Below are positions 55,521-63,976 of a stretch of DNA of 64,000 nucleotides, piece after piece (the first letter of the stretch is position 1; every line of letters begins with the position of its first letter). Position numbers and translations under genes: made by a program. Under the pieces are notes generated by a model. That model was not told the origin of the DNA, made no database searches, and was given only the letters and a program-made list of their open reading frames with translations. Origin of the DNA: Nocardioides oleivorans (GTDB lineage: Bacteria > Actinomycetota > Actinomycetes > Propionibacteriales > Nocardioidaceae). The stretch is taken from positions 1,426,001-1,490,000 of the forward strand of contig NZ_SDWT01000001.1 in NCBI RefSeq assembly GCF_004137255.1, written 5' to 3'.

Positions 55521-56207
55521 GTGCCCATCGCCCCCGATCCGACGCCCTGGGCCTTCCCGCACCACTCGACGTGGGACCCCGACGACGACCTCGTCGCGCT
55601 CGGCGCGGACCTCGACAGCGGCACGTTGCTGACGGCGTACGGCCTCGGGCTGTTCCCGATGCCGGTGACGCTCGAGGGCGACGAGCAGCTCGGCTGGTTC
55701 TCCCCGGTCGAGCGCGGGGTGCTGCCGCTCGACGGGATCCGCGTCTCCCGGTCGCTGCGACGCTCGGCGCGCGACTTCGAGATCAGGATCGACACCGCCT
55801 TCGACGAGGTGGTGGCCCGGTGCGGCAGCCCGGACCGCGAGGACGGCTGGATCACCCCGGCGTTCGTCCGGGCCTACGGTCGTCTCCACCGCCTCGGCTG
55901 GGCGCACTCCGTCGAGGCGTGGCGCGACGGTGAGCTGGCCGGTGGGCTGTACGGCGTCAGCATCGGTGGGCTGTTCGCCGGCGAGTCGATGTTCCACCGC
56001 GACCGCGACGCCTCGAAGGTCGCGCTGCTCGGCCTCGTCGACGTCCTGCGCGACTCCCACGCCGACCACCGGGTGCTCGACGTGCAGTGGCAGACGCCGC
56101 ACCTGGCCTCCCTGGGTGTCGTACGACGTCCGCGCGCCGAGTACCTCGAGCAGCTCGAGCAGTCCCTCGACGTCCCGCTGCCGCCCGCCTTCCGGGTGGA
56201 CGAGTAG
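55521..56207 (+). CDS. aat: leucyl/phenylalanyl-tRNA--protein transferase
   Basis: The 228-residue protein has PHHSTWDPDDDLVALGADLDSGTLLTAYGLGLFPMP, GWFSPVERGVLPLDGIRVSRSLRRS and the active-site motif GLFAGESMFHRDRDASKVALLGLV, followed by LDVQWQTPHLASLGVV. It adds Leu or Phe to N-terminal Lys/Arg, marking proteins for ClpAP/ClpS degradation. GTG at 55521 is chosen over GTG 55512 because TACGGT (55508-55513) ends 7 nt upstream, the spacing seen at many genes here. Confidence 0.94.
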   Translation: MPIAPDPTPWAFPHHSTWDPDDDLVALGADLDSGTLLTAYGLGLFPMPVTLEGDEQLGWFSPVERGVLPLDGIRVSRSLRRSARDFEIRIDTAFDEVVARCGSPDREDGWITPAFVRAYGRLHRLGWAHSVEAWRDGELAGGLYGVSIGGLFAGESMFHRDRDASKVALLGLVDVLRDSHADHRVLDVQWQTPHLASLGVVRRPRAEYLEQLEQSLDVPLPPAFRVDE

Positions 56208-56216
56208 CGTGCGCGC

Positions 56217-56705
56217 ATGACGATCCGCACCCGCCTCGCCCTCACCAGCGCCGCACTGATGGTCGGCGTCGCCACGTCGGCCTGCGGGGGCGGTGGCAGC
56301 GGGAGCGGCAGTGACGGCGCGCCGACCGACGCCAGCAAGGACGACTTCTGCAGCACCTACTCGGACCTCTTCGCCGACCTCATGGGCGACATGAGCGACG
56401 TCCCGAGCGACGAGCAGATGGCCACGGCGGTCAAGGACTGGGCCGACAAGCTCGAGGCCGTCGGCACCCCCGAGGACATCACCGACGACGCGCGGGCCGG
56501 GTTCGACGACCTGGTCGACCAGGCCAACAGCATCGACGCCGACGACTTCTCGATCGACAAGCTCGACGAGCTCGCCCAGGGCGGCAAGGGGGCCTCGGAG
56601 GAGGCGCAGGAGCAGGCGACCGCCTTCGCGACCTACCTCACCGACACGTGCGGCAACCCGCTCGACGACCTCGAGATGCCGGAGATGCCCAGCGAGACGC
56701 CCTGA
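56217..56705 (+). CDS. small lipoprotein of unknown function
   Basis: The 162-residue protein has a signal with lipobox ATSAC (Cys at about 23), a Gly/Ser linker, and an acidic helical domain with two cysteines (DDFCSTYSDLF and LTDTCGNPL) that may form a disulfide. The composition is rich in Asp and Glu. TAGCGT (56205-56210) overlaps the aat stop and lies 6 nt before the ATG. Such domains are common in Nocardioidaceae and unnamed. Confidence 0.8.
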   Translation: MTIRTRLALTSAALMVGVATSACGGGGSGSGSDGAPTDASKDDFCSTYSDLFADLMGDMSDVPSDEQMATAVKDWADKLEAVGTPEDITDDARAGFDDLVDQANSIDADDFSIDKLDELAQGGKGASEEAQEQATAFATYLTDTCGNPLDDLEMPEMPSETP

Positions 56706-56722
56706 CCGGAGGGTCGCACACC

Positions 56723-56753
56723 ACGTCCGGCGAGGTCGCCGTTCGACGGACGT
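56723..56753 (+). terminator. hairpin after the lipoprotein gene
   Basis: ACGTCCG (56723-56729) and CGGACGT (56747-56753) are perfect 7-bp arms with a 17-nt loop, 18 bases past the stop. The long loop makes this a weak candidate. The imperfect GC-rich repeat at 56760-56782 (CCGCAGGGG ... CCTTGCGG) may belong to the promoter of the next gene. Confidence 0.3.
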
Positions 56754-56808
56754 CCGACCACCGCAGGGGTACCCTCCTTGCGGGGATCGTGAGAGGTGAG
56801 TGGACGCA

Positions 56809-57195
56809 ATGTCAGTGACGCGTGAGGGCAGGATCTGCTCCTTCTGCGCCACCCCGGGTGGCCCGGGCACGGATGTGCCCCTGATCGGCGGGCTGGGTGC
56901 GCAGGTGTGCGGCACCTGCGTCGACGACTTCCACGCGACGCTCCACGACGACGAGGCGATGGCCGCGTCCCGCGCCTTCCCGTGGGACTCGATGAGCGAC
57001 GCCGAGGTCCTGGCCGTGCTCCCGCAGATCATGGCCTCGGCCGAGCAGAACCAGGCCTTCGCACGCGAGTGGGTCGACCTGCTGCGCGAGCGGAAGGTGT
57101 CGTGGGCCGAGATCGGCCGCACGCTCGGCGTCTCGCGCCAGGCGGCCTGGGAGAGGTTCGCCAGGAAAACGGGAGACAACGGCGCCACGGCGTGA
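56809..57195 (+). CDS. ClpX-type C4 zinc-finger protein with HTH
   Basis: The 128-residue protein has RICSFCATPGGPGTDVPLIGGLGAQVCGTCVDDFHATL, with CxxC...CxxC spacing like the ClpX N-terminal zinc-binding domain. After a helical spacer it has a helix-turn-helix-like segment VSWAEIGRTLGVSRQAAWERFARKTG. It lacks the ClpX AAA+ domain. It could recruit clients or adaptors to ClpX or regulate transcription, both being inference. Its location just after aat, an N-degron enzyme, is suggestive. ATG 56809 is preferred over GTG 56800 for the GGTGAG 8 nt upstream. Confidence 0.8.
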   Translation: MSVTREGRICSFCATPGGPGTDVPLIGGLGAQVCGTCVDDFHATLHDDEAMAASRAFPWDSMSDAEVLAVLPQIMASAEQNQAFAREWVDLLRERKVSWAEIGRTLGVSRQAAWERFARKTGDNGATA

Positions 57196-57229
57196 GAAGA
57201 TCGCCGTCCGTCAGGTTAGACTTGACGTG

Positions 57230-57277
57230 AAGGTGCTGGTCGGTCTGTCACGGGGGTGAGGCCGACCGGCACCTTTT
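57230..57277. terminator. strong bidirectional terminator
   Basis: AAGGTGCTGGTCGG (57230-57243) pairs with CCGACCGGCACCTT (57262-57275), one T-G wobble, around an 18-nt loop. The downstream strand ends in TTTT. It lies between the convergent zinc-finger gene (ends 57195) and the glycosylase gene (ends 57304), so it can serve both. Confidence 0.8.
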
Positions 57278-57303
57278 GCTATGTCTGCTCGGTCGGCCGG
57301 CCG

Positions 57304-58188
57304 CTACTTGAGCAGCTTCGACATCCGCCGGTCCGCGAGGGGCTTCCCGCCGGTCTGGCAGGTCGGGCAGTACTGCAGGCTGGAGTCGGCGAACGACACC
57401 TCGCGCACGACGTCGCCGCAGACGGGGCACTTCTGGCCGGTACGGCCGTGGACGGCGAGGTTGCTCTTCTTCTCGCCCTTGAGCTCGCTGGCTGCGAGCC
57501 CGCTCGACCGGGCGACCGCGTCGCCCAGCGTGGTGCGGATGGCGTCGTACAGCGTCTGGAGGTCGTCGTCCTCCTCGAGGCTGTTGGCCGGCTTGAACGG
57601 CGACATCCTCGCCGCGTGCAGGATCTCGTCGGAGTAGGCGTTGCCGATGCCCGCGATGATCGACTGCATCCGCATCACGCCCTTGATCTGCTTGCGCCCC
57701 TCCTTGGCCAGGATCGCGCGCAGCACGTCGATGGTGAAGTCGTCGGACAGCGGGTCCGGGCCGAGGCGGGCGACGCCCTCGACCTCCTGCGGGTCGCGCA
57801 CGACGTAGATCGCCAGGCCCTTCTTGGTGCCGGCCTCGGTGATGTCGAGCCCGGGCTGGACGTCGAGGTCCGGGTCGTCGATGACGATGCGGGCGGCCAG
57901 GGGGTTCTTCGGGTTCGGCCGGGCCGGGAGCGCGGGGACCTCGTCCTTCCACCGGATCCAGCCGGCCCGCGCGAGGTGGATGACCACGTGCACGCCGCTC
58001 GCGTCGATGTCGAGGAACTTGCCGTGCCGGGTGACGCTGTCCACGAGCGTGCCGTGCAGCGCGTGCAGCGGCGGGTCGAACGTCTTGAGCGCGCTGAAGG
58101 CGGTGAGGTCGACCCTGCTGATCGCCCGGCCGACGAGCCGTCCGCGCAGGTCCTGGACGAGGGCTTCGACCTCCGGCAGCTCGGGCAT
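57304..58188 (-). CDS. Fpg/Nei-family DNA glycosylase
   Basis: The 294-residue protein starts MPELPEVEAL with the catalytic Pro2-Glu3 and the beta-hairpin Lys in TRHGKFLDI. It has KQIKGVMRMQSIIAGIGNAYSDEILHAARMSPFKP (helix-two-turn-helix) and a C-terminal zinc finger CPVCGDVVREVSFADSSLQYCPTC. It removes oxidised bases and nicks the strand. Whether it prefers 8-oxoguanine or oxidised pyrimidines is unclear. TAGACT (written AGTCTA at plus-strand 58196-58201) lies 7 nt before the ATG. Confidence 0.94.
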   Translation of the reverse strand: MPELPEVEALVQDLRGRLVGRAISRVDLTAFSALKTFDPPLHALHGTLVDSVTRHGKFLDIDASGVHVVIHLARAGWIRWKDEVPALPARPNPKNPLAARIVIDDPDLDVQPGLDITEAGTKKGLAIYVVRDPQEVEGVARLGPDPLSDDFTIDVLRAILAKEGRKQIKGVMRMQSIIAGIGNAYSDEILHAARMSPFKPANSLEEDDDLQTLYDAIRTTLGDAVARSSGLAASELKGEKKSNLAVHGRTGQKCPVCGDVVREVSFADSSLQYCPTCQTGGKPLADRRMSKLLK

Positions 58189-58234
58189 GACGTCGAGTCT
58201 AGGCAGGAAGTTGTGTGCCGGGTCACAATGGGAC

Positions 58235-58498
58235 ATGGCCCAGCAGCACCCACCTCGCACCGGCGGGGTCTTCCTCGATCCGCGCGGGGAGGACCGCTCG
58301 CTGCGCGTGACCTGGCACCAGGACTCGCAGCTGGTCGTGCTGTCGCTGTGGCGCGACAACGTCTGCGCCGGCACGTTCCGGCTCGCCGCCGACGAGGTGC
58401 CCGACCTGATCGGGCTGCTGCGTCAGGGCCTCGACGAGGCCTACGACAGCGCCCGCGACCGCGTCGCGCGGGTCGAGCGGCCGAGCCGGGCGGGCTAG
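58235..58498 (+). CDS. small conserved protein of unknown function
   Basis: The 87-residue protein reads TGGVFLDPRGEDRSLRVTWHQDSQLVVLSLWRDNVCAGTFRLAADEVPDLIGLLRQGLDEAY, four beta strands then a helix, without membrane segments or known catalytic motifs. CACAAT (58224-58229) lies 5 nt before the ATG. It is divergent from the DNA glycosylase and ends 4 bases from the universal stress gene on the other strand. The pattern is recalled from several actinobacteria, but no function is assigned. Confidence 0.75.
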   Translation: MAQQHPPRTGGVFLDPRGEDRSLRVTWHQDSQLVVLSLWRDNVCAGTFRLAADEVPDLIGLLRQGLDEAYDSARDRVARVERPSRAG

Positions 58499-58502
58499 CG
58501 GC

Positions 58503-59387
58503 TCACGGCACGACGAGGACGGGCACCGGCGAGGCGCGCAGGATCTTCGTCGCGTTGGGCCCGAGGAAGAGTCGTGACGCGAGCCCGGCCCGCGACGACC
58601 CGACCACCAGGAGGTCGCCCCGCTGCCAGTCGAGGCGGTCCATCGCGGACTGCCAGGTGCGGCCGTCGGCCACCACGGCGCGCACGTCGTCGGGGCGCGG
58701 CTCGCCGATCGTGGCGAGCGCCTCGGCCTGGAGGGCGTTGGTCTGCTCGATCCACGCCTCCATCACCATGTCCTCGTCGCGCAGGCCGGTCTCCGGCGGG
58801 TACATCGTGCGGCCCCGCACGGCGAAGGTCGCGACCCGCAGCGCAGCGCCCGTGCGGGCGCAGACCTCGGCGGTCGCGGCCAACGTACGACGCGACTGCT
58901 CGTCGCCGCGGAACGCGCAGGTGGCGCGGGTGACGGTCGACCCCGCAGGTGCGTCGAAGCCGCGCGGCGCGATCGCCACGGGCACGGACGCCGAGTGCAG
59001 CAGCACGTCGGCCGTGGAGCTCAGGTGCACCTGGCCGTAGGCGCCGGCCTGCCCCGAGCCGACCACGACGGCGCGCGCGCCGTGCTTCCCGGCCTGCGAC
59101 AGCAGCACCGAGGAGGCCGACCGGCCCTCGACCCAGGCGGCCTTGACCCGCACGTCCGGGTCGATCTGCGCCATGAGGGCGGTCGCCTCGGCGACCGCTG
59201 CCTCGCCGTGCGCGCGCGCCCAGTCGGCGTACTCGCGGTCGGTGCCGCCGGCCACCGGGGTCGGCCACCTCGCGGGTGCGGCGGTGACGATGCGGAGGTC
59301 GTCGCCGTCGGAGCGCGCGAGCAGCGCGCCGAGCTCGAGGCCCGAGCGGTCGTCCTTGCCGGGGGCGAAGCCGACCACGAGGGTCAC
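58503..59387 (-). CDS. tandem universal stress protein (UspA-like)
   Basis: The 294-residue protein has two Usp domains. The first (about 1-145) has TLVVGFAPGKDDRSGLELGALLA and ARAVVVGSGQAGAYGQVHLSSTADVLLHSASVPVAIAP. The second (about 150-294) has TCAFRGDEQSRRTLAATAEVCA and LLVVGSSRAGLASRLFLGPNATKILRASPVPVLVVP, with the ATP-binding Gly-x-x-Gly-x9-Gly pattern. GTG overlaps the permease stop by 4 nt, so it is co-expressed with that amino acid transporter. Confidence 0.9.
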   Translation of the reverse strand: MTLVVGFAPGKDDRSGLELGALLARSDGDDLRIVTAAPARWPTPVAGGTDREYADWARAHGEAAVAEATALMAQIDPDVRVKAAWVEGRSASSVLLSQAGKHGARAVVVGSGQAGAYGQVHLSSTADVLLHSASVPVAIAPRGFDAPAGSTVTRATCAFRGDEQSRRTLAATAEVCARTGAALRVATFAVRGRTMYPPETGLRDEDMVMEAWIEQTNALQAEALATIGEPRPDDVRAVVADGRTWQSAMDRLDWQRGDLLVVGSSRAGLASRLFLGPNATKILRASPVPVLVVP

Positions 59388-60829
59388 CGCGTGGCTCCCT
59401 CGTGGTCGCCGCTCTCGAGGCGGGAGTGCCGACGGCCCCACAGGAAGTAGAAGGCGAGCACGATCGCGAGCCAGACGCTGAAGATCACCCACGTGATGGC
59501 GGCCAGGCCGGAGAGGACGTAGACGCAGGCGACGACCGTGATGACCGGGGTCACGGGATAGCCGGGCACCCGGAACGGGCGCTCGAGGCCGGGCTGGGTG
59601 CGGCGGAGGATGAGGATGCTGATCGCGACCACGCTGAAGGCGACGAGGGTGCCGATGGAGACGGTGTCCCAGAGGTAGTCGGCCGGCACGAATCCGGCGA
59701 TCAGGGAGACGACCACACCGACCACGATCGTGTTGAAGGTCGGGGTCATCGTGCGGGAGTCGACCGAGGCGAAGCGGTCGGGGAGCATCCGGTCGCGGCC
59801 CATCGCGAAGAGGATGCGGGTCTGGCCGTAGAGGGTCACGAGCGTCACCGAGAAGATCGAGATCACCGCCCCCGCGGCGACGACCGTGCCGGGGATCGAG
59901 GACCCGGTGATGTTCTCGAGGATGACCGACAGCCCGGCGCTCTGCTGCTCGTCGCTGGAGAACTCCGCCAGCGGCTGCGAGCCGACGCCGGCGAAGGCGA
60001 CGAGCAGGTAGACGCCGACCACGATGACGAGCGCGCCCATGATCGCGCGTGGCAGGGCGCGCTGCGGGTCCTTCACCTCCTCGCCCGCCGTCGACACGGC
60101 ATCGAGGCCGATGAAGGAGAAGAAGATCGTGCCGGCGGCCGCGCTGATGCCGGCCGAGCCGGAGGCGAAGAAGTGGTCGAAGCGGTCGGCGCGGAACGCG
60201 GTCAGCGCGACGACCACGAAGAGCAGGAGCACGCCGAGCTTGATCAGCACCATGATCGTGTTGACCTTCGCCGACTCGCTCGCGCCGCGGATCAGCAGGA
60301 TCGTGCAGAGGAAGACGAGCACGACGGCCGGCAGGTTGACCAGGCCGGTGACGTCGTCCTCGTAGGGGACGGGGGAGTACGACAGCGCGTCGGGCAGCTG
60401 GAACCCGAAGAGGCTGTTGAGCAGCTCGTTGAAGTAGCCGCTCCACCCGACCGCGACCGCGGACGCGGCGACGCCGTACTCCAGGAGCACGCAGGCGGCG
60501 ATCACCATCGCCATCAGCTCGCCCATCGAGTGGTAGGTGAAGGAGTACGTCGACCCGCTGACCGGGATCGAGCTGGCGAGCTCGGCGTAGCAGAGCGCCG
60601 ACAGGCCGGCCGCGACGCCCGCGACGAGGAACGAGACCATCACCGCGGGGCCGGCGTCGGGCACGGCCTCCTGCAGCACGAAGAAGATGCCGGTGCCGAC
60701 GGTCGCGCCGACGCCGAACATCATCAGCGAGAACGTGCCGAGCGTCCGGGCGAGCTCGGGCCCGTCGTGGGCTCCGCGTGGCTGGGCGAAGGGCTTCCTC
60801 CGCAGGAGCTGCTGACTCAGACCGGCCAT
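59384..60829 (-). CDS. APC-family amino acid permease
   Basis: The 481-residue membrane protein has about 12 spans and the APC signatures LGTFSLMMFGVGATVGTGIFFVLQEAVPDAGPAVMVSFLVAGVAAGLSALCYAELAS and FFSFIGLDAVSTAGEEVKDPQRALPRAIMGAL. This fits cationic-amino-acid (CAT/YfnA-type) transporters. The ATG is chosen by AGGGAT a few bases upstream and the start of homology. It is followed by the overlapping universal stress gene, suggesting a coupled transport and sensing role. Confidence 0.93.
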   Translation of the reverse strand: MAGLSQQLLRRKPFAQPRGAHDGPELARTLGTFSLMMFGVGATVGTGIFFVLQEAVPDAGPAVMVSFLVAGVAAGLSALCYAELASSIPVSGSTYSFTYHSMGELMAMVIAACVLLEYGVAASAVAVGWSGYFNELLNSLFGFQLPDALSYSPVPYEDDVTGLVNLPAVVLVFLCTILLIRGASESAKVNTIMVLIKLGVLLLFVVVALTAFRADRFDHFFASGSAGISAAAGTIFFSFIGLDAVSTAGEEVKDPQRALPRAIMGALVIVVGVYLLVAFAGVGSQPLAEFSSDEQQSAGLSVILENITGSSIPGTVVAAGAVISIFSVTLVTLYGQTRILFAMGRDRMLPDRFASVDSRTMTPTFNTIVVGVVVSLIAGFVPADYLWDTVSIGTLVAFSVVAISILILRRTQPGLERPFRVPGYPVTPVITVVACVYVLSGLAAITWVIFSVWLAIVLAFYFLWGRRHSRLESGDHEGATR

Positions 60830-60916
60830 GGACGGATCCCTCCCAAGAACGTCGCGTCCTCGGAATCTAGACCTGACCGGGCGTTTCGTCATCGCCCGTC
60901 CCACGACGGCCCCCGG

Positions 60917-62425
60917 CTACTTCTTCGCGCGCCACTCCCGCTCGAACGGGAGCCGCCACGCGTGGGGGGCGACGAGCTGGTGGATGGCGTTGGGCCCCCA
61001 GGTCCCGGGGGCGTACGGCTTCACCGGCGGCGGGTTGTCGAGGAGCTGCGCCGAGCGGTCCCACAGCGACTCGATGCCCTCGGCGGTGGTGAAGAGCGTG
61101 TGGTCGCCGCGCATCGCGTCGAGGATCAGCCGCTCGTAGGCCTCGAGCACGTCGCCGGCCGACTCGGTCTCGCCGGTGGAGAACTGCATCGAGAGCTTCT
61201 GCAGCCGCATGCCGGGGCCGGGACGCTTGCCGTAGAACGACAGCGACACCTTGGACTCGTCGGCGAGGTCGAAGGTCAGGTGGTCCGGCCCCGACTGTCC
61301 GACGCCGGAGTTGGCCGGGAACATCGATCGCGGCGCCTCCTTGAAGGCGATCGAGATGATCCGCTTCCCCTCGGCCATCTCCTTGCCGGTGCGCAGGTAG
61401 AACGGCACGCCCGCCCACCGCCAGTTGTCGAGGCGGCACTCCATCGCGATGAAGGTCTCGGTGTCGGAGTCGGGTGCGACGCCGGGGAGGCTGGTGTAGC
61501 CGGTGAACTGCCCGCGCACCACCGTGCTCGGCCGGATCGGCAGCAGCGAGCGGAAGACCTTGTTCTTCTCCTCCGAGATCGCCCGCGGCTCCAGCGCGGT
61601 CGGCGGCTCCATCGCGACGAACGCCATCACCTGGAACAGGTGCGTGACCACCATGTCCTTGTAGGCGCCGGTCGACTCGTAGAAGTTGGCGCGCTGGTCG
61701 AGGCCGAGCGTCTCGGGGATGTCGATCTGGATGTGGTCGATGAAGTTGCGGTTCCAGATCGGCTCGAAGAGGCCGTTGGCGAAGCGGAACGCCAGGATGT
61801 TCTGCGCAGCCTCCTTGCCGAGGAAGTGGTCGATCCGGAAGACCTGCGACTCCTTGAAGGTCTCGTGGACGCGGGCGTTCAGCGCGATCGCGCTGGCGAG
61901 GTCGGTGCCGAACGGCTTCTCCATCACCACGCGCGCCCGCGCGACGAGGTCGGCCTCGCGGAGCATGTCGATCACGGGGAGCGCCGCCTTCGGGGGCACG
62001 GAGAGGTAGTGGAGTCGTCGTACGTCGCCACCGAGCGCCTGCTCGGCGCGCTCGACCGCGGCGGCGAGCGCCGCGGGGCCGGCGGACTGGGCGACGTAGG
62101 TGAGGTTGTCGTCGAAGAGGTCCCACTGCTCGGGGCTGAGCTGCTTGTGCCCGAACTGCTCGACGGCGGAGCGGGCGAACGCGCGGAACTCCTCGTCGCT
62201 CATGTCCTCCAGCGACGTGCCGACGATGCGGATGTCGGGGGCGAGGTCGGACAGGACGAGGTGCGCCATGCCGGGCAGCAGCTTGCGGCGGGCGAGGTCG
62301 CCGGTGGCGCCGAAGAGCACGATCACGTGGGGATCGAGCTGCTCCTGCGCGTAGCGCGACGACGGCCTGGACTCGGCGGGGTAGGAGATGGACTGCGCGG
62401 GGTGCGGTGCCTGCGGCTCGGTCAC
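60917..62425 (-). CDS. zwf: glucose-6-phosphate dehydrogenase
   Basis: The 502-residue enzyme has HVIVLFGATGDLARRKLLPGMAHL (NADP-binding), VVMEKPFGTDLASA and the active-site motif FRIDHFLGKEAAQNILAFRFAN, with IDHIQIDIPETLGLDQRANFYESTGAYKDMVVTHL. It opens the oxidative pentose phosphate pathway from glucose 6-phosphate, the product of the ppgK enzyme encoded at 10312. The GTG at 62425 lacks a strong ribosome site, and an internal start is possible but would trim only the non-conserved N-terminus. Confidence 0.95.
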   Translation of the reverse strand: MTEPQAPHPAQSISYPAESRPSSRYAQEQLDPHVIVLFGATGDLARRKLLPGMAHLVLSDLAPDIRIVGTSLEDMSDEEFRAFARSAVEQFGHKQLSPEQWDLFDDNLTYVAQSAGPAALAAAVERAEQALGGDVRRLHYLSVPPKAALPVIDMLREADLVARARVVMEKPFGTDLASAIALNARVHETFKESQVFRIDHFLGKEAAQNILAFRFANGLFEPIWNRNFIDHIQIDIPETLGLDQRANFYESTGAYKDMVVTHLFQVMAFVAMEPPTALEPRAISEEKNKVFRSLLPIRPSTVVRGQFTGYTSLPGVAPDSDTETFIAMECRLDNWRWAGVPFYLRTGKEMAEGKRIISIAFKEAPRSMFPANSGVGQSGPDHLTFDLADESKVSLSFYGKRPGPGMRLQKLSMQFSTGETESAGDVLEAYERLILDAMRGDHTLFTTAEGIESLWDRSAQLLDNPPPVKPYAPGTWGPNAIHQLVAPHAWRLPFEREWRAKK

Positions 62426-62510
62426 GGATGTGGTCGTTCCACTCTTTGCGCGACTCGCCGAGTATCCATGTCTCTACAGAACGCCTTAGATTCCGCGATA
62501 GCGTCCGATC

Positions 62511-63704
62511 GTGGACCCCATCCGGAACCCGTACGCCCCCGGCGCGGGCCAGCGCCCGCCCGAGCTCGCCGGGCGTGACGAGCAGCTCTCCGCCTTCGAC
62601 GTCGTCCTCGAGCGGGTTGCCAAGGGGCGCCCCGAGCGCAGCCTCGTGCTGACCGGGCTGCGCGGCGTCGGCAAGACCGTGCTGCTCAACGCGCTGCGCG
62701 GGACCGCCGTGCGCAAGGGCTGGGGGACCGGCAAGCTCGAGGCCCGTCCCGGCCAGGGGCTGCGGCGCCCGCTGAGCAGCGCCCTGCACCAGGCCGTGCG
62801 CGAGCTCGGTCGGTCGGGGGACGAGGAGTCGGTCGACCACGTGCTCGGGGTGATCAAGTCCTTCGCCCACCGCGACGCCGGCGCGAACGCCAAGCTCAAG
62901 GACCAGTGGAGCCCGGGCATCGACGCGCCCGCCGTCCGCGGTCGGGCCGACTCCGGCGACATCGAGATCGACCTCGTCGAGCTCTTCACCGATCTCGGCG
63001 GGCTCGCGGCCGAGGTCGGCAAGGGCATCGGCATCTTCGTCGACGAGATGCAGGACCTCGGGCCCGACGACGTGTCCGCGCTGTGCGCGGCGTGCCACGA
63101 GCTCAGCCAGTCGGGACTGCCCGTGATCGTCGTCGGCGCCGGGCTGCCCCACCTGCCGGCCGTGCTCAGCGCCAGCAAGTCCTACAGCGAGCGGCTCTTC
63201 CGCTACCAGCGGATCGACCGGCTCGCCCGGGAGGCCGCCGACCACGCCCTCGAGGCGCCCGCCGCGTCGGAGGACGCAGCCTTCGAGCCCGAGGCCCTGG
63301 CCGCGATGTACGACGCCACCGGCGGCTACCCGTACTTCATCCAGGCCTACGGCAAGGCGGTCTGGGACCTCGCGCCCCGCTCGCCGATCACGGCCGCCGA
63401 CGTCGCGGTCGCCGCACCCGAGGCCGAGTCGGAGCTGGCCGTCGGCTTCTTCGGCTCGCGCTACGAGCGCGCGACGCCGGGGGAGCGCGACTACCTGATG
63501 GCGATGGCCGACGTGGCCGTCGCACTCGGTGACCCGGACTCCGTCCCCAGCGCCGACGTCGCCGCTGCGCTCGGCAAGAAGCCGCAGTCCCTCTCGCCCG
63601 CCCGCGACTCGCTGCTGAAGAAGGGCCTGGTCTACTCCGGCGAGCGCGGCCGGATCGCCTTCACCGTCCCCCACTTCGGGAGGTACCTCCGCGAGCGGGG
63701 CTGA
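62511..63704 (+). CDS. AAA-type ATPase with winged-helix C-terminus
   Basis: The 397-residue protein has LAGRDEQLSAFDVVLERVAKGRPERSLVLTGLRGVGKTVLLNAL (Walker A at about 48-56), Walker B-like GIFVDEMQDL, sensor region PVIVVGAGLPHLPAVLSASKSYSERLF, and a C-terminal winged helix (SADVAAALGKKPQSLSPARDSLLKKGLVYSGERGRIAFTVPHFGRYLRER). This matches Orc1/Cdc6-like or archaeal-ATPase-type bacterial proteins of unknown role. GTG start lies 6 nt after TAGCGT (62499-62504). It is divergent from zwf. Confidence 0.85.
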   Translation: MDPIRNPYAPGAGQRPPELAGRDEQLSAFDVVLERVAKGRPERSLVLTGLRGVGKTVLLNALRGTAVRKGWGTGKLEARPGQGLRRPLSSALHQAVRELGRSGDEESVDHVLGVIKSFAHRDAGANAKLKDQWSPGIDAPAVRGRADSGDIEIDLVELFTDLGGLAAEVGKGIGIFVDEMQDLGPDDVSALCAACHELSQSGLPVIVVGAGLPHLPAVLSASKSYSERLFRYQRIDRLAREAADHALEAPAASEDAAFEPEALAAMYDATGGYPYFIQAYGKAVWDLAPRSPITAADVAVAAPEAESELAVGFFGSRYERATPGERDYLMAMADVAVALGDPDSVPSADVAAALGKKPQSLSPARDSLLKKGLVYSGERGRIAFTVPHFGRYLRERG

Positions 63705-63712
63705 GCCCACCG

Positions 63713-63819
63713 CCGATCGTCGGCGGGTTTCCGTCGGCGGCGCGCCCGTGAAGTCGAGCAGGGGTGACGCTGGCCGCCGGTCGTCGGCGGGGGGTTCGTC
63801 CGCGGCGCGCCCGTGAAGT
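63713..63819 (+). repeat. two direct copies of a ~43-bp GC-rich repeat
   Basis: Copies at 63713-63754 and 63777-63819 share CCG(A/G)TCGTCGGCGGG and CGGCGCGCCCGTGAAGT with a slightly variable middle. The intervening and following sequence (63705-64000) contains no convincing gene. GAAGCGGAGG also recurs at 63848 and 63915. Confidence 0.6.
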
Positions 63820-63976
63820 AAGGACGAGGGCTGCGTTCGGGGGAGCGAAGCGGAGGAGAGCGCGGCAACGAGGACGCACGAGCGGGCCTCCGGCGCCGCG
63901 GACACGCGCCGAAGCGAAGCGGAGGCGCAAAAAGACACCGTGATCCGTGGTCACGGTCGACCGGACACACGACCTT

